This document shows positions 16,102 to 24,295 of a DNA stretch of 34,752 nucleotides, one piece after another. The DNA comes from Deltaproteobacteria bacterium UBA6601. Its GTDB lineage: Bacteria > Myxococcota_A > UBA796 > UBA9615. Location: assembly GCA_002433485.1 (NCBI GenBank), contig DJIF01000008.1, forward strand, positions 1 to 34,752, read 5' to 3'. The notes under the pieces are model-generated. The model saw only the letters and a list, made by a program, of their open reading frames with translations, made no database searches and was not told the origin of the DNA. A program made the translations under genes and the position numbers. Each line of letters opens with the position of its first letter. Within the stretch, counting starts at the first letter, position 1.

Positions 16102-17511
16102 TTAACGCGCCTGCTCCACCACATAACTATTGAGCTCGGCGATGGCCACCCCTGCCTTCGACATAGCATAGTCCCGCAACCCCTTGAGCTCAGGACTGAG
16201 TTTGCCTCGAGTAATCAGGTACAGCTCGCGGGCCAACATGGACTCTGGCGAACCCATCTCCCGCGGCAAAAACATGCGCCGCCTACCGTCTGTGCCCTTA
16301 ATCCCCAAAACCCGGACTTCCCCAGTATTGGTCGCAGACCCCAGACCGAGGCCAAGAGGATCGGTCGCCACCGCCCGCACCACCCCTTTGTCCGAAGGCA
16401 TCGTCTGCAAACGCTCGGAAAAGCTCAGACCGTCAAGGAAGACCTCAGCCGCCACGTAACTAGATGCCGAACGTTCTCCGGCATAGAGCTGAACCTGCCC
16501 CTCGTAACTGCCCAACTGAGCCCAATCTCGAACCTCACCACTGAGCATCTCAAGGGCCCGATCCACGGGCACGGTGGTGATCGGGTTCTCGGGATGAACC
16601 ATCAGCACCACCGCACAGCGCGCCATGCTCTCCCAGATCAAGGTGGTGCGCGCAACCAGACCGTCGCCGCGAGAGTAGCTCTCCTCAGCATCATTGGGCG
16701 GACGATGCAGAATCGCAGCATCCACTCGCCCATCGACAAGCGCGGTGATCGCCTGCCCCTCATCCCGCACCGACAGATCGGGAATCGCCGCCCCTGAATC
16801 ATGATGGCGAGCAGTCACCCAGCCACGGACAATGGTCTCGGCATCGTGGCTGATGGCCAACTTAAGCACATCGACCTGCTGCACAGGACCGAAATTCTCT
16901 GGCGGCGCTGAACGCACCCTGCCTGCCAGGACATCCTCACTGGATGGACCGCAACCGCTCAGCAGCAGAGGGGCAAAGGCCAACATGGTCATCGACACGG
17001 CCCCCATCTTCCAGAGCTTGGCGACAGTGAGCCCAAGGATGGAAAACATCCAGGTCGCGCCAACCACCAGAGTGACCAACAGCGGGATGTGTTGCCACAA
17101 CCGAACGGTCGCGCCAGCGCGAAACTGCTCCGTAGTTCCCACATAGGAATACCACTGCCAGGGATAGACCAGCAGCACCACGTAGATCAGAGCGAGAGCC
17201 AACATCACCCGACCAATAGCGGCTGGACTGAGGCCTCGGGCCGCTCGCCGGCCCAGAAAAAATGCGCCAACCTCAAGGAACAAGGCCAGGACCAGAGCGA
17301 CCCCAACCCGGCCCTCAACTGGCTCCCAATACCACCAGGACCAGTCCGGCCAGGCCAACAGCAAAGCCGTGCTGAAAGGCACCCAAGAAGCGAGAAAGCC
17401 GTTGCGGGACAGCTTCTCGGCTTCAGCCTTTAACGCACGACCGCCACTGGCTCCAAGATTGGCCGCGACCCCAAAGCCAAGGCACATCACGGTATCCTGA
17501 GCAACCGTCAT
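16102..17511 (-). CDS. Membrane protein with a C-terminal PstS-like substrate-binding domain
   Basis: The protein has 469 residues from ATG 17511 (ATG 17487 with AGGA upstream is an alternative). The N-terminal part has four predicted membrane helices (about 42-58, 69-87, 99-117, 140-162). A fifth hydrophobic segment ends in a perfect lipobox-like LLLSGCG (Cys187). From about 213 to the end is a periplasmic binding-protein fold of the PstS type: VLKLAISHDAE, RCAVVLMVHPENPITTV, a 'MLSGEVRDWAQLG' segment and YAGERSASSYVAAEVFLDGL, the counterpart of the PstS anion-binding loop. The protein may therefore tether a phosphate- or anion-binding sensor domain to a membrane module. No Pst permease genes are nearby. 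It diverges from the [2Fe-2S] gene with 24 bases between the starts. Confidence 0.8.
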   Translation of the reverse strand: MTVAQDTVMCLGFGVAANLGASGGRALKAEAEKLSRNGFLASWVPFSTALLLAWPDWSWWYWEPVEGRVGVALVLALFLEVGAFFLGRRAARGLSPAAIGRVMLALALIYVVLLVYPWQWYSYVGTTEQFRAGATVRLWQHIPLLVTLVVGATWMFSILGLTVAKLWKMGAVSMTMLAFAPLLLSGCGPSSEDVLAGRVRSAPPENFGPVQQVDVLKLAISHDAETIVRGWVTARHHDSGAAIPDLSVRDEGQAITALVDGRVDAAILHRPPNDAEESYSRGDGLVARTTLIWESMARCAVVLMVHPENPITTVPVDRALEMLSGEVRDWAQLGSYEGQVQLYAGERSASSYVAAEVFLDGLSFSERLQTMPSDKGVVRAVATDPLGLGLGSATNTGEVRVLGIKGTDGRRRMFLPREMGSPESMLARELYLITRGKLSPELKGLRDYAMSKAGVAIAELNSYVVEQAR

Positions 17512-17518
17512 ATCCCTA

Positions 17519-17528
17519 ATGCTATCCT
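17519..17528. promoter_or_regulatory. Back-to-back -10-like elements between divergent genes
   Basis: On the plus strand TATCCT (17523-17528) lies seven bases before GTG 17536. On the minus strand TAGCAT (complement of 17519-17524) lies seven bases before ATG 17511. With normal -10-to-start distances both transcripts would begin at or next to the start codon. No good -35 was seen for either. Confidence 0.4.
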
Positions 17529-17535
17529 GCTGACG

Positions 17536-18087
17536 GTGAGCGACGCTACCCCGACTGAGGCGCACCCTGAGGCGAAGCTACTGCGGTTGACCTTGAACGG
17601 TCGCTCGTGGCTGGGCGCAGTGGAGCAACACGCCCTACTTCTCGACGTGATCCGCTATCAAGCGGGGCTGACCGGAACCAAGCGCGGCTGCGATATGGGT
17701 ACCTGCGGCTGCTGTGCAGTGCAGATCAATGGTGAGCCGCGGCTGTCCTGCCTGACTCTGGCCCACGACTGTGAGGGGGCAGAGATTCGGACTATCGAGG
17801 GAGTCCAGTCTGGCCCGCTGCTTTCCGCACTGCAGGACGCCTGGGTGGCAACCGGCGCCTCACAGTGTGGGTTCTGCTCACCGGGCTTCATCATGGTCGG
17901 CGAGGCCCTCCTCGAAGAGAAACCAAAACCAACCGAGCGTGAGGTCCGCGAAGCCATCGCCGGCAACCTCTGTCGCTGTACCGGCTACGTAAAGATCGTT
18001 GAGGCCTTCATGGTCGCCAGCGGACAGGCAGAGCCAGGGCAGGATGCGGTACGCCGCAACGCGAAGGGCGACTCTGAGTCGGACTGA
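17536..18087 (+). CDS. [2Fe-2S] small subunit of a molybdo-hydroxylase (CoxS/xanthine dehydrogenase type)
   Basis: This 183-residue protein starts at GTG 17536. It has the two-domain build of the small iron-sulfur subunit of xanthine dehydrogenase, CO dehydrogenase (CoxS) or 4-hydroxybenzoyl-CoA reductase. The N-terminal plant-ferredoxin cluster is in GCDMGTCGCC plus SCLT (Cys52, 57, 60, 72). The C-terminal four-helix cluster is in CGFCSPGFIM and NLCRCTGY (Cys111, 114, 146, 148). All eight ligands are present, so electron transfer is expected to be intact. The usual molybdopterin large subunit and FAD subunit are not in the window. The C-terminal tail after about 160 is extended and polar (GQAEPGQ...). 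A GT-C glycosyltransferase follows 40 bases downstream. Confidence 0.93.
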   Translation: MSDATPTEAHPEAKLLRLTLNGRSWLGAVEQHALLLDVIRYQAGLTGTKRGCDMGTCGCCAVQINGEPRLSCLTLAHDCEGAEIRTIEGVQSGPLLSALQDAWVATGASQCGFCSPGFIMVGEALLEEKPKPTEREVREAIAGNLCRCTGYVKIVEAFMVASGQAEPGQDAVRRNAKGDSESD

Positions 18088-18127
18088 GTCTGGCTCTGAG
18101 ACCAGCGCCAGACACCAGAGCACACCC

Positions 18128-19744
18128 ATGCATCGCACCTGGGCCACCCTGCTGAGTGGCATGTTGCTGGTCCTGGGGGCCTGGTTTCGCATCGATCAAC
18201 TGCCCTTTCATCAAAACCTCTGGGCCATCGACTGGCTCGGCTACTACGAGGAGCAGGCTAGAGACCTGCACAACTTCAACCTGCTCGGCTACCTGTTTCG
18301 CTGGGAAGGGCTGCACCCACCGCTATCAGGAATCCTCCACGGGGGCATGTCTGCGCTGGGGCTCGGGCTACCCATGCACTGGGCCGCAACCGTGGCTGCA
18401 GGACTCATCGCGCCGCTGCTGCTGGGGCTCTGGGCAACCCACACCAGGAGCGGCCTGACCCTGCTGTTGTGCTGCCTTTGGGTGGCTCTATCCCCCCTGC
18501 AGGCAAACTACGGACTCAACACCACCCCCTATCCCTGGCTACTGCTACTGGTGGCCGCATCGTCAGTGACCACCCTCGGACTGCACCACAGTTCAACAGC
18601 ACGGAACTTTCTGGTTGCAGGGCTGCTCGCAGCCGCAGCAATTCAGGTTCATGTCCTGGCGCTGGCCGCAATCGCAGCACAGGGTCTATTCCTGCTGACT
18701 CGTGGTCCAAGCTTCCGTCCGGCCCGAGGTCGGCCTGCCATGCGCTGGTGGGCTCCGGTTCTGGTGTCTGGCGCGCTGCTCTGCTGGAACGCCATATCCA
18801 TGACCCGGGACCCCTGGACCTTTCATGTTGCTGAGGCCGAAGGCGGCTGGCTCGAGCAGGTACTGCTGGCCCTATCGAGCCGCTTTGGCGAGCCGAGGGA
18901 CAAGCTTCTGCTGGTCGTAATCACCTCGGTCGGCCTGCTGCTGAGCCTGAGGCCAAGGACCCGGCTGACTGCAGGGCTTCTTATCTTCGAAGCAGCAGCC
19001 TGCCTGGCTGCCCTCGCGCTGTTCTTTGAACTGGGCGTCGCCGACCCCCGCCTGGTGCACTACTACGCCCTACCGCAACTGCTGCTGCTGGCGGCTGCAG
19101 CTCAGGGCTGGGCGGAGCTGGCGGCGACTGCTCAAAAGGCTTCATTGCGCTGGAGTTTCGCCGCTCTGCCCCTACTGCTCAGCCTGCCATGGATGCACGC
19201 TAGTTGGGAATGGAACCAGCAGCGCCAACTACGCGCTGAACAAGAGATCGCAACATCAGCGGGGGAGCAGGTGCGAGAACTCTTTGCAGCGGCTGGCGAT
19301 GGCGACGTGGTGGCCTATCTCTGGGACAGCAGCTTTCTTAACGACGAGAGCGACCACCTCGATCCCGTGGCAGCCCGCTGGCCCACAGCCCGCCTGGGTC
19401 GCCCCTGCTTTGATGTTGAGATGCCGCCTCTGCATTGCAACGAGCACCGAGGCAGCCACTTCTTCTTTGCGCCCAATGCCCACACTGGGCGCGATGGCGA
19501 CACCACAGTTCCATTCTCAGAAATGGAAGAGAGCTTCCGCCGCATGGTCAACCTGAGCGAAGCTCCCGGCCAGGCGCGCTTCATCATTGCTCCCGGGCCC
19601 GAAGCGGCCCCACGACCCTGGCCCATGGAGGCCTGGTTCAGCACACTGGGCATGACCGAGGAAAGCTCCTTGCCCGGGGGGCTGGTGGTGTTCGCTCTGC
19701 CAGTTGGCGCCAGAGCAGAAGCCCCACCGCCCATGCATCCCTAA
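18128..19744 (+). CDS. GT-C-type membrane glycosyltransferase (PMT/GT39-like)
   Basis: This 538-residue polytopic protein has about 10-11 hydrophobic segments from residue 7 to about 360 and a C-terminal extracytoplasmic region. ATG 18128 is chosen because it directly precedes the first membrane helix; the frame extends upstream into the preceding gene but those residues are not protein-like. Early loop features fit the dolichyl/undecaprenyl-phosphate-sugar-dependent GT-C fold: an acidic WAIDWLGYYEEQARDL loop after helix 1 and the HPPLSG motif in EGLHPPLSGILHG. Such enzymes transfer a sugar from a lipid carrier to a protein or lipid acceptor on the outside of the membrane. The acceptor is unknown. 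The C-terminal domain has HFFFAPNAH and a late FSTLGMTEESSLPGGLVVFAL strand. Confidence 0.85.
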   Translation: MHRTWATLLSGMLLVLGAWFRIDQLPFHQNLWAIDWLGYYEEQARDLHNFNLLGYLFRWEGLHPPLSGILHGGMSALGLGLPMHWAATVAAGLIAPLLLGLWATHTRSGLTLLLCCLWVALSPLQANYGLNTTPYPWLLLLVAASSVTTLGLHHSSTARNFLVAGLLAAAAIQVHVLALAAIAAQGLFLLTRGPSFRPARGRPAMRWWAPVLVSGALLCWNAISMTRDPWTFHVAEAEGGWLEQVLLALSSRFGEPRDKLLLVVITSVGLLLSLRPRTRLTAGLLIFEAAACLAALALFFELGVADPRLVHYYALPQLLLLAAAAQGWAELAATAQKASLRWSFAALPLLLSLPWMHASWEWNQQRQLRAEQEIATSAGEQVRELFAAAGDGDVVAYLWDSSFLNDESDHLDPVAARWPTARLGRPCFDVEMPPLHCNEHRGSHFFFAPNAHTGRDGDTTVPFSEMEESFRRMVNLSEAPGQARFIIAPGPEAAPRPWPMEAWFSTLGMTEESSLPGGLVVFALPVGARAEAPPPMHP

Positions 19745-19866
19745 AGTGCCTGAAAGCGCGCCTGCACTGACGGGAATTACCAGAAATTCACAGTCTCGGG
19801 CTGCCGCAAAACCAAATCTCCGATACCGTTCAAGCACTTAGCCGATTCAAGGCAAACTGTTTGTTC

Positions 19867-19895
19867 TCGACGGCCGGGATCCTTAGCGCTATCCT
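19867..19895 (+). promoter_or_regulatory. Candidate promoter in the 19745-19953 gap
   Basis: TCGACG (19867-19872), a 17-base spacer and TATCCT (19890-19895), each four of six matches to consensus. The ten bases GCGCTATCCT at 19886-19895 recur exactly at 26420-26429, in front of another GTG start. The rest of the 209-base gap shows no gene or clear repeat. Confidence 0.45.
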
Positions 19896-19901
19896 TGTGT
19901 T

Positions 19902-19979
19902 GTGAACGTACTCCGAACACAGCGCCCTGGGGAGGGGTGGAAGTGGGGGTTGGATGGACGGTCATCGCAGCTGGACTAG
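19902..19979 (+). CDS. Possible leader peptide (25 residues) overlapping the next gene
   Basis: A GTG at 19902 lies six bases after the TATCCT -10-like element and opens a 26-codon frame (Trp- and Gly-rich, with GEGWKWGLDG) that ends at TAG 19977-19979. It overlaps the start of the gene at 19954 in another frame. The geometry matches the GTG starts at 26436 and 17536. It may be a translated leader or uORF. It may equally be chance, since it is short. Confidence 0.25.
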   Translation: MNVLRTQRPGEGWKWGLDGRSSQLD

Positions 19980-20526
19980 GTGGCTGCTCGCTGCACTCGC
20001 AAGTCTGGTCGTAGCCGGCATAGGCATCGCATTCCTGCCGAACGACGACGCCGCGACCTGCTGGAGAGCAGCTTCGCTGGCACGTGAGTCCTGGGGCTCT
20101 GCAGAAGACGAGTTGGCGCGGCTGCAGCAACGCCTGAACCGCATGGAGCAAGATCTCGACGCCACCGCCAATGACGGCCAGATGCGGGCTCAATGGGAAC
20201 TTTGGGCTGCAGCCCGCCAGGCAATCGGCGCAGCACGAACCGATGTGGTGCGCAGTCCGACCTCTGCTCGCAGCATCTCACAAGATGCCCTTGAGGCCTG
20301 CTGGCTTGCTCGGGACAACACCGAAGCTGTACCGGTTCCAGGCCAGGAATCGGGCCGATTCTACCGACCTGGAGCCTTGGTGGTTCGGTTCTGTGAAGAA
20401 GCCGCTTCCCTAAGCGAAGGGGCCTGGAAGGCCTGCCAAGGCAAGCGGATGGAGGGCTACCAGCTATCCCTTGCGGGCGGCGATTCCGACTACAACTTCT
20501 TTGGCGGCGGCTGCTTCGGTTTCTGA
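19954..20526 (+). CDS. Small secreted or membrane-anchored protein of unknown function
   Basis: This 190-residue protein starts at ATG 19954 with GGGGG about eight bases upstream. A single N-terminal hydrophobic segment (WLLAALASLVVAGIGIAFL) acts as signal peptide or anchor. The outer part has a helical, coiled-coil-like stretch (EDELARLQQRLNRMEQDLDA), four Cys residues (CWRAAS, EACWLA, RFCEEA, KACQGK) and a Gly/aromatic end (YNFFGGGCFGF) with a fifth Cys. Paired disulfides outside the cytoplasm are plausible. I do not recognise the family. It converges on the radical SAM gene with 16 bases between. Confidence 0.75.
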   Translation: MDGHRSWTRWLLAALASLVVAGIGIAFLPNDDAATCWRAASLARESWGSAEDELARLQQRLNRMEQDLDATANDGQMRAQWELWAAARQAIGAARTDVVRSPTSARSISQDALEACWLARDNTEAVPVPGQESGRFYRPGALVVRFCEEAASLSEGAWKACQGKRMEGYQLSLAGGDSDYNFFGGGCFGF

Positions 20527-20542
20527 AGCAGGGACGATGCGC

Positions 20543-21985
20543 TCAAATAAGAGTCACGTAGTTAGCCGTCCGCTTGCGGGGATCGCCCACATGACGAAAG
20601 TAGCGCAAGCCATCTAGCCAACTGATGTGGGTAATGCGCTTCTCCTCATAGATCCCCCACAGTCGCAAAGCCTGCATCCAGCGGGCATGGGGGCGGCGAA
20701 TCAGGTAGCGAACCAGGGCCTCTGAAGCCGGCACATGCACAGCCAGCCGAAACAACATGTAGAGGTTGAGCAAGGCCTCCTTGTCGGGCCCATCAAACAA
20801 GACCTCGGGCTCCATGAGGGTCTCCACCCGAGACGCCCCTGAGCGTTCGCTCAACAAGCCGCGCGCAATGGCGTCATCCTCAAAGCGGGTAAAGGGCATT
20901 GGAATGGCAATGGTGACCCTTACATGATCAACCCCAATAGCGCGGTTGAGGTGAATGGTCTCCCAGACGTTGTCGATGGTCTCTCCCGGCGAGCCCACCA
21001 TGTTGAAAGTCGACAGCTGCATGCCATGGGACTTGACCAGCCGAGCCGCCTCGTGAACGTCATCATTGGTGACGGTCTTGCCCAGGATCGCTGAGCGCAA
21101 ATCCTCATTGCCACACTCCAGGCCAATACCGACCCCAACACAACCACCCTCAGCAAGGGCAGTAGTGGTGCGACGGGTGACCAGGGGGATAGAACTGTTG
21201 CAGGTAAAAGGCAGTCCAACCTCGCTCCGATACAGCGGCGCAAACTCCTCCAACCATTTCGGGTGAACGGTAAACAGGTCGTCGGAAAAATGGACATGCT
21301 CCAGGGGGTGACTGCGCTGGACTCGGACAATCTCATCGACCGCTCGCCTGGGACTCTTGCGCCGGGTGAAGCGCCCACCACCCGCATACATCTCGCGCAA
21401 CGCGTCGTTCCAACAAAAGCCGCATTCGTGGAAACAGCCTCGCCCAGTCGCAAACTTCTTCCAGGGCAGCCGAGCGATGAAGGGATAGGAGTCGAAATAC
21501 AGGTCGCGGTCGGGAATCGGCAGCTCATCAAGGTCCTCGACCAGCGGCCGCATGGGATTCTGAATGAGCTCGCCATCTCGCTCCATGACCAGATTAGCGA
21601 CATCTTCAAAGCCTTCGCCGGCCTCGATACGCCCGGCCAGCTCAAGCACAGCACCTTCCCCTTCGCCCAACAGCAGCACATCGACCTCAGGCAGCCGGGC
21701 GAGCTCTGGACTGAAAGTCGCATAAGTGCCACCCAGCAGGGTTATGCATTCAGGACGTACGGCCTTGATCCGGCGGGCGTCTTCAAGGGCCCTCAGGTGA
21801 CCTGCAATGGGACAGGGGATCACCGCGAGACCGGGATCGCCGGCCCGCAAGCGGGCCACCAGGTCATCCTCCTCATCACCCAACACCAGGGTCACCTGAT
21901 GACCAGCGTTCCGCAACACTGCGCTCAAGTCGGCCAGTGCCAGCGACTCGTTGATGCCATTGTCCTGTAGAAACAGAATCTGCAC
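20543..21985 (-). CDS. B12-binding-type radical SAM protein
   Basis: This 480-residue protein starts at GTG 21985; TTG codons at 21994 and 21991 are alternatives but sit too close to the only AGG upstream. The N-terminal ~150 residues form a Rossmann-like B12-binding type domain (ILFLQDNG..., AVIPCPIAG, TLLGGTYATFSPE, VDVLLLGEGEG). The radical SAM core follows with the cluster motif CFHECGFC (C-x3-C-x2-C, Cys184, 188, 191) and downstream HVHFSDDLF, GVGIGLECGNEDL and FNMVGSPGET segments typical of the B12-rSAM Elp3-like barrel. The B12-ligand DxHxxG motif is not seen, so cobalamin binding is uncertain. Reaction and substrate are unknown. It is divergent from the next radical SAM gene. Confidence 0.92.
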   Translation of the reverse strand: MQILFLQDNGINESLALADLSAVLRNAGHQVTLVLGDEEDDLVARLRAGDPGLAVIPCPIAGHLRALEDARRIKAVRPECITLLGGTYATFSPELARLPEVDVLLLGEGEGAVLELAGRIEAGEGFEDVANLVMERDGELIQNPMRPLVEDLDELPIPDRDLYFDSYPFIARLPWKKFATGRGCFHECGFCWNDALREMYAGGGRFTRRKSPRRAVDEIVRVQRSHPLEHVHFSDDLFTVHPKWLEEFAPLYRSEVGLPFTCNSSIPLVTRRTTTALAEGGCVGVGIGLECGNEDLRSAILGKTVTNDDVHEAARLVKSHGMQLSTFNMVGSPGETIDNVWETIHLNRAIGVDHVRVTIAIPMPFTRFEDDAIARGLLSERSGASRVETLMEPEVLFDGPDKEALLNLYMLFRLAVHVPASEALVRYLIRRPHARWMQALRLWGIYEEKRITHISWLDGLRYFRHVGDPRKRTANYVTLI

Positions 21986-22026
21986 GGTCAACAACCTATA
22001 TTTGAAGAGCTACGCAACACGCTTTC

Positions 22027-22074
22027 ATTGTAGCCAAGGCCATGACAGGCTGCACTCACGGTTCATCTTGGCTA
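22027..22074. promoter_or_regulatory. Inverted repeat and -10-like element between divergent radical SAM genes
   Basis: Exact 8-base arms TAGCCAAG (22031-22038) and CTTGGCTA (22067-22074) are separated by 28 bases in the 127-base divergent region. On the minus strand TACAAT (complement of 22027-22032) overlaps the outer edge of one arm. A regulator binding both arms could control both genes. No good -35 was found. Confidence 0.35.
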
Positions 22075-22112
22075 GGCTGAACTGATCCCTGGCACCCACC
22101 TGGAGAGCGCCT

Positions 22113-23531
22113 TTGCAGCCATCTGGACGAGTTACTCTGCTTGAACCCCTCGCCGTCATCGACGGCCGCGAGGCGCTGTTCCTGCGCGATGTGTTCGGCG
22201 GCGAAGTGCCACTCTCCTGCCCCTACCCTCCCCTGGAGTTGGCCTTTTCCGCGGCCCTATTGCGACAGGCTGGAATCGACGTCGAAATCATTCCTGCAAA
22301 TGTGCTGGGGCTGCGCCACGACGCAGTAGTCCGGCAGCTGGCTGCCGCCCCCCCAGCGCTGGTGGTGATCCCCTCAGCTTGGGGCTCGCTGGACGATGAC
22401 CACCTCCTGCTGGGCATGCTCAAGGCCGACCTACCCGACACCAAGCTGGCGATCTTCGGCTCCAACGTAACCGCCGAGCCACTACCTACGCTGCGCGACA
22501 GCGCCGCCGACTTCGTAATTCTCGGTGAGCCCGAAGAGGCCATCTTGCTGCTCGCCCAGGGCAAGCAACCCGGTGCAATCCCGAACCTCGCCTGGCTCGA
22601 AGGCGATGAACTCTGCGAAAGCGAGCGGCGCTTTCCTCCAGACTGGGAGAGCTACCCACTGCCCGCACGGGACCTGCTGCCGCTGGAACGCTATACGGTG
22701 CCTTTCGCTCGCCGGCATCCCGTGACCACCATGGCCACCACCCGAGGCTGCCCAAGCGCCTGTACCTTCTGCCCTACCCACATCTGGCATCACCGCACCG
22801 TGCGCGCCCGCCCCATCCCCCTGGTGATGGATGAAATTGACGAGCTGGTCTACCGCTATGGAATGCGGGAAGTGATCTTGCGAGACGACACCTTCACCTG
22901 GGACCGGGACCGGGTGTTGGAATTCTGTGCGGGACTGATTGAACGTAACCACGACTTAACGTGGCGCTGCTTTGCCACCGCGAACACCGTGGACGAAGAA
23001 TTGGTTCGCACCATGGCAGAAGCTGGCTGCGCCCAGATCTGCTTCGGCTTTGAGTCCGGCGATGAGAGCATGCTCGCCCGCAGCGGCAAGGCCACCACCG
23101 TCGAACAGGGTCGTAATGCAGCGCACTGGGTGCACGAGGCCGGAATGGAAGTCGCCGGCACCTTTCTGGTCGGAATGGAGGGCGAGACCGCCGAGAGCAT
23201 CAACCGCTCTATCTCCTTCGCCAAGGCTACAGCCCTCGACTACGTCCAGGTGAATGTCGCGACCCCACTCCCTGGTACTTCCTTCGGCAGGCGGCAGAAC
23301 AAGAAAGGCCGCAACAGTCAGCCCCGCTCGTTCCGCTGGTTTGGAGGCACCACCGGCGAGTCCGATGAGCTCGACCCGAACCGCTTGGTGGGAGAAGCAC
23401 GCCGCTTCTACCGCGAGTTCTACTTTCGACCCAGCTATCTGGCGGGACGACTGCGATCCCGGCGCGGGATTTCAGTGCTGGCCAATCATGCGCGCCTCAG
23501 CCTGACCATGCTGAGGGAGGTCATGCGATGA
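22113..23531 (+). CDS. B12-binding-type radical SAM protein, HpnJ/BchE-like
   Basis: This 472-residue protein starts at TTG 22113, supported by GGAG seven bases upstream. Residues about 1-150 are a B12-binding-type domain (PPLELAFSAALLRQAGIDVEII, ALVVIPSAWGSLDDD, FVILGEPEEAIL). The radical SAM cluster motif is TTRGCPSACTFC (Cys213, 217, 220), followed by REVILRDDTFTWDRDRV, CFGFESGDESML and GTFLVGMEGET, the usual order of barrel strands. The overall pattern resembles the broad family that includes BchE, HpnJ and other methyl- or carbon-skeleton-modifying enzymes; the precise reaction is not readable. Its stop overlaps the start of the next radical SAM gene in ATGA, so the two are translationally coupled. 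Confidence 0.93.
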   Translation: MQPSGRVTLLEPLAVIDGREALFLRDVFGGEVPLSCPYPPLELAFSAALLRQAGIDVEIIPANVLGLRHDAVVRQLAAAPPALVVIPSAWGSLDDDHLLLGMLKADLPDTKLAIFGSNVTAEPLPTLRDSAADFVILGEPEEAILLLAQGKQPGAIPNLAWLEGDELCESERRFPPDWESYPLPARDLLPLERYTVPFARRHPVTTMATTRGCPSACTFCPTHIWHHRTVRARPIPLVMDEIDELVYRYGMREVILRDDTFTWDRDRVLEFCAGLIERNHDLTWRCFATANTVDEELVRTMAEAGCAQICFGFESGDESMLARSGKATTVEQGRNAAHWVHEAGMEVAGTFLVGMEGETAESINRSISFAKATALDYVQVNVATPLPGTSFGRRQNKKGRNSQPRSFRWFGGTTGESDELDPNRLVGEARRFYREFYFRPSYLAGRLRSRRGISVLANHARLSLTMLREVMR

Positions 23532-24268
23532 ACAGCGCTGCCCTTCGTAAAGACGGCAGGCCGCTCGATAGCCCTGCGCCCCAACCCCAGGATGCGGTGC
23601 TGGCCTACAGCATCCGCGGCAACGTCTATCTGAACATCACCAACCTGTGCACCCTGGCCTGTACCTTCTGCCCGAAATTCACCGACTGGATGGTTCATGA
23701 CTACTTCCTCAAGCTGGGCCGGGTGGAGATCAGCGCGGAGTGCGTGGTGGCTGCAGCGCGCCTGGCTACCAAGAATGGGCGGGCCAGCCGTGACCAGGCG
23801 GAGCAGGCACTGAGCCGCGGAGAAGCCATTGGTGGCGACCTCAGCAGCCTCGGCGAGGTGGTCTTTGTCGGCTATGGCGAGCCCACTCGTGAACTTCAGC
23901 TGCTGCTTCGATCCGCCCAGTTGCTGCGCGAGGCCGGTGCTCGGCGGCTTCGCCTGGACACAGACGGCCTGGCTAACCTGCGGGAAGGCCGCGATGTGAC
24001 GGCAGAGCTTGGCGCGCACTTCGAGGCAGTCAGCATCAGCATCAACGCCCACAATCCGGAGGTCTACCTCCGCCATTGCCCGAACCGCTATGGCGAACAG
24101 GCCTGGTACGCCTGCCAGGACTTCATCAGAGCTGCCAGAAAGCACTTCGAGTACGTACAGGCATCGGTTGTTGGTATGCCTGACGTTGACCGCGAGGCTT
24201 GCCGACAACTCGTCGAAGATGAGCTGGGAGTGCGCTTCCGATACCGCGAGTTCGGCGGCGTCGGCTAA
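23528..24268 (+). CDS. Radical SAM protein resembling the TatD-linked subfamily
   Basis: The protein has 246 residues. The ATG overlaps the stop of the upstream radical SAM gene (ATGA). The cluster motif NITNLCTLACTFC (Cys41, 45, 48) and the preceding strand GNVYLNIT resemble the TatD-linked radical SAM family. The length is also close to that family. Later strands EVVFVGYGEPT, RRLRLDTDGLANL and AVSISINAHNPEVY are standard barrel elements; GYGEPT is the GGE-type SAM-binding motif. The 14-residue polar N-terminus precedes the fold. No tatD gene is visible in the window, so the usual partner is absent. The product may act on the substrate of its overlapping B12-type partner. Confidence 0.9.
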   Translation: MNSAALRKDGRPLDSPAPQPQDAVLAYSIRGNVYLNITNLCTLACTFCPKFTDWMVHDYFLKLGRVEISAECVVAAARLATKNGRASRDQAEQALSRGEAIGGDLSSLGEVVFVGYGEPTRELQLLLRSAQLLREAGARRLRLDTDGLANLREGRDVTAELGAHFEAVSISINAHNPEVYLRHCPNRYGEQAWYACQDFIRAARKHFEYVQASVVGMPDVDREACRQLVEDELGVRFRYREFGGVG

Positions 24269-24295
24269 CCTACAATCAGCGCAACAGGGGCAAGC

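Noticed and set aside
19897..19922. TGTGTT...AACACA inverted arms as an operator
   Set aside because: Arms of six bases with a 14-base spacer in a short region are easily found by chance and have no second copy.
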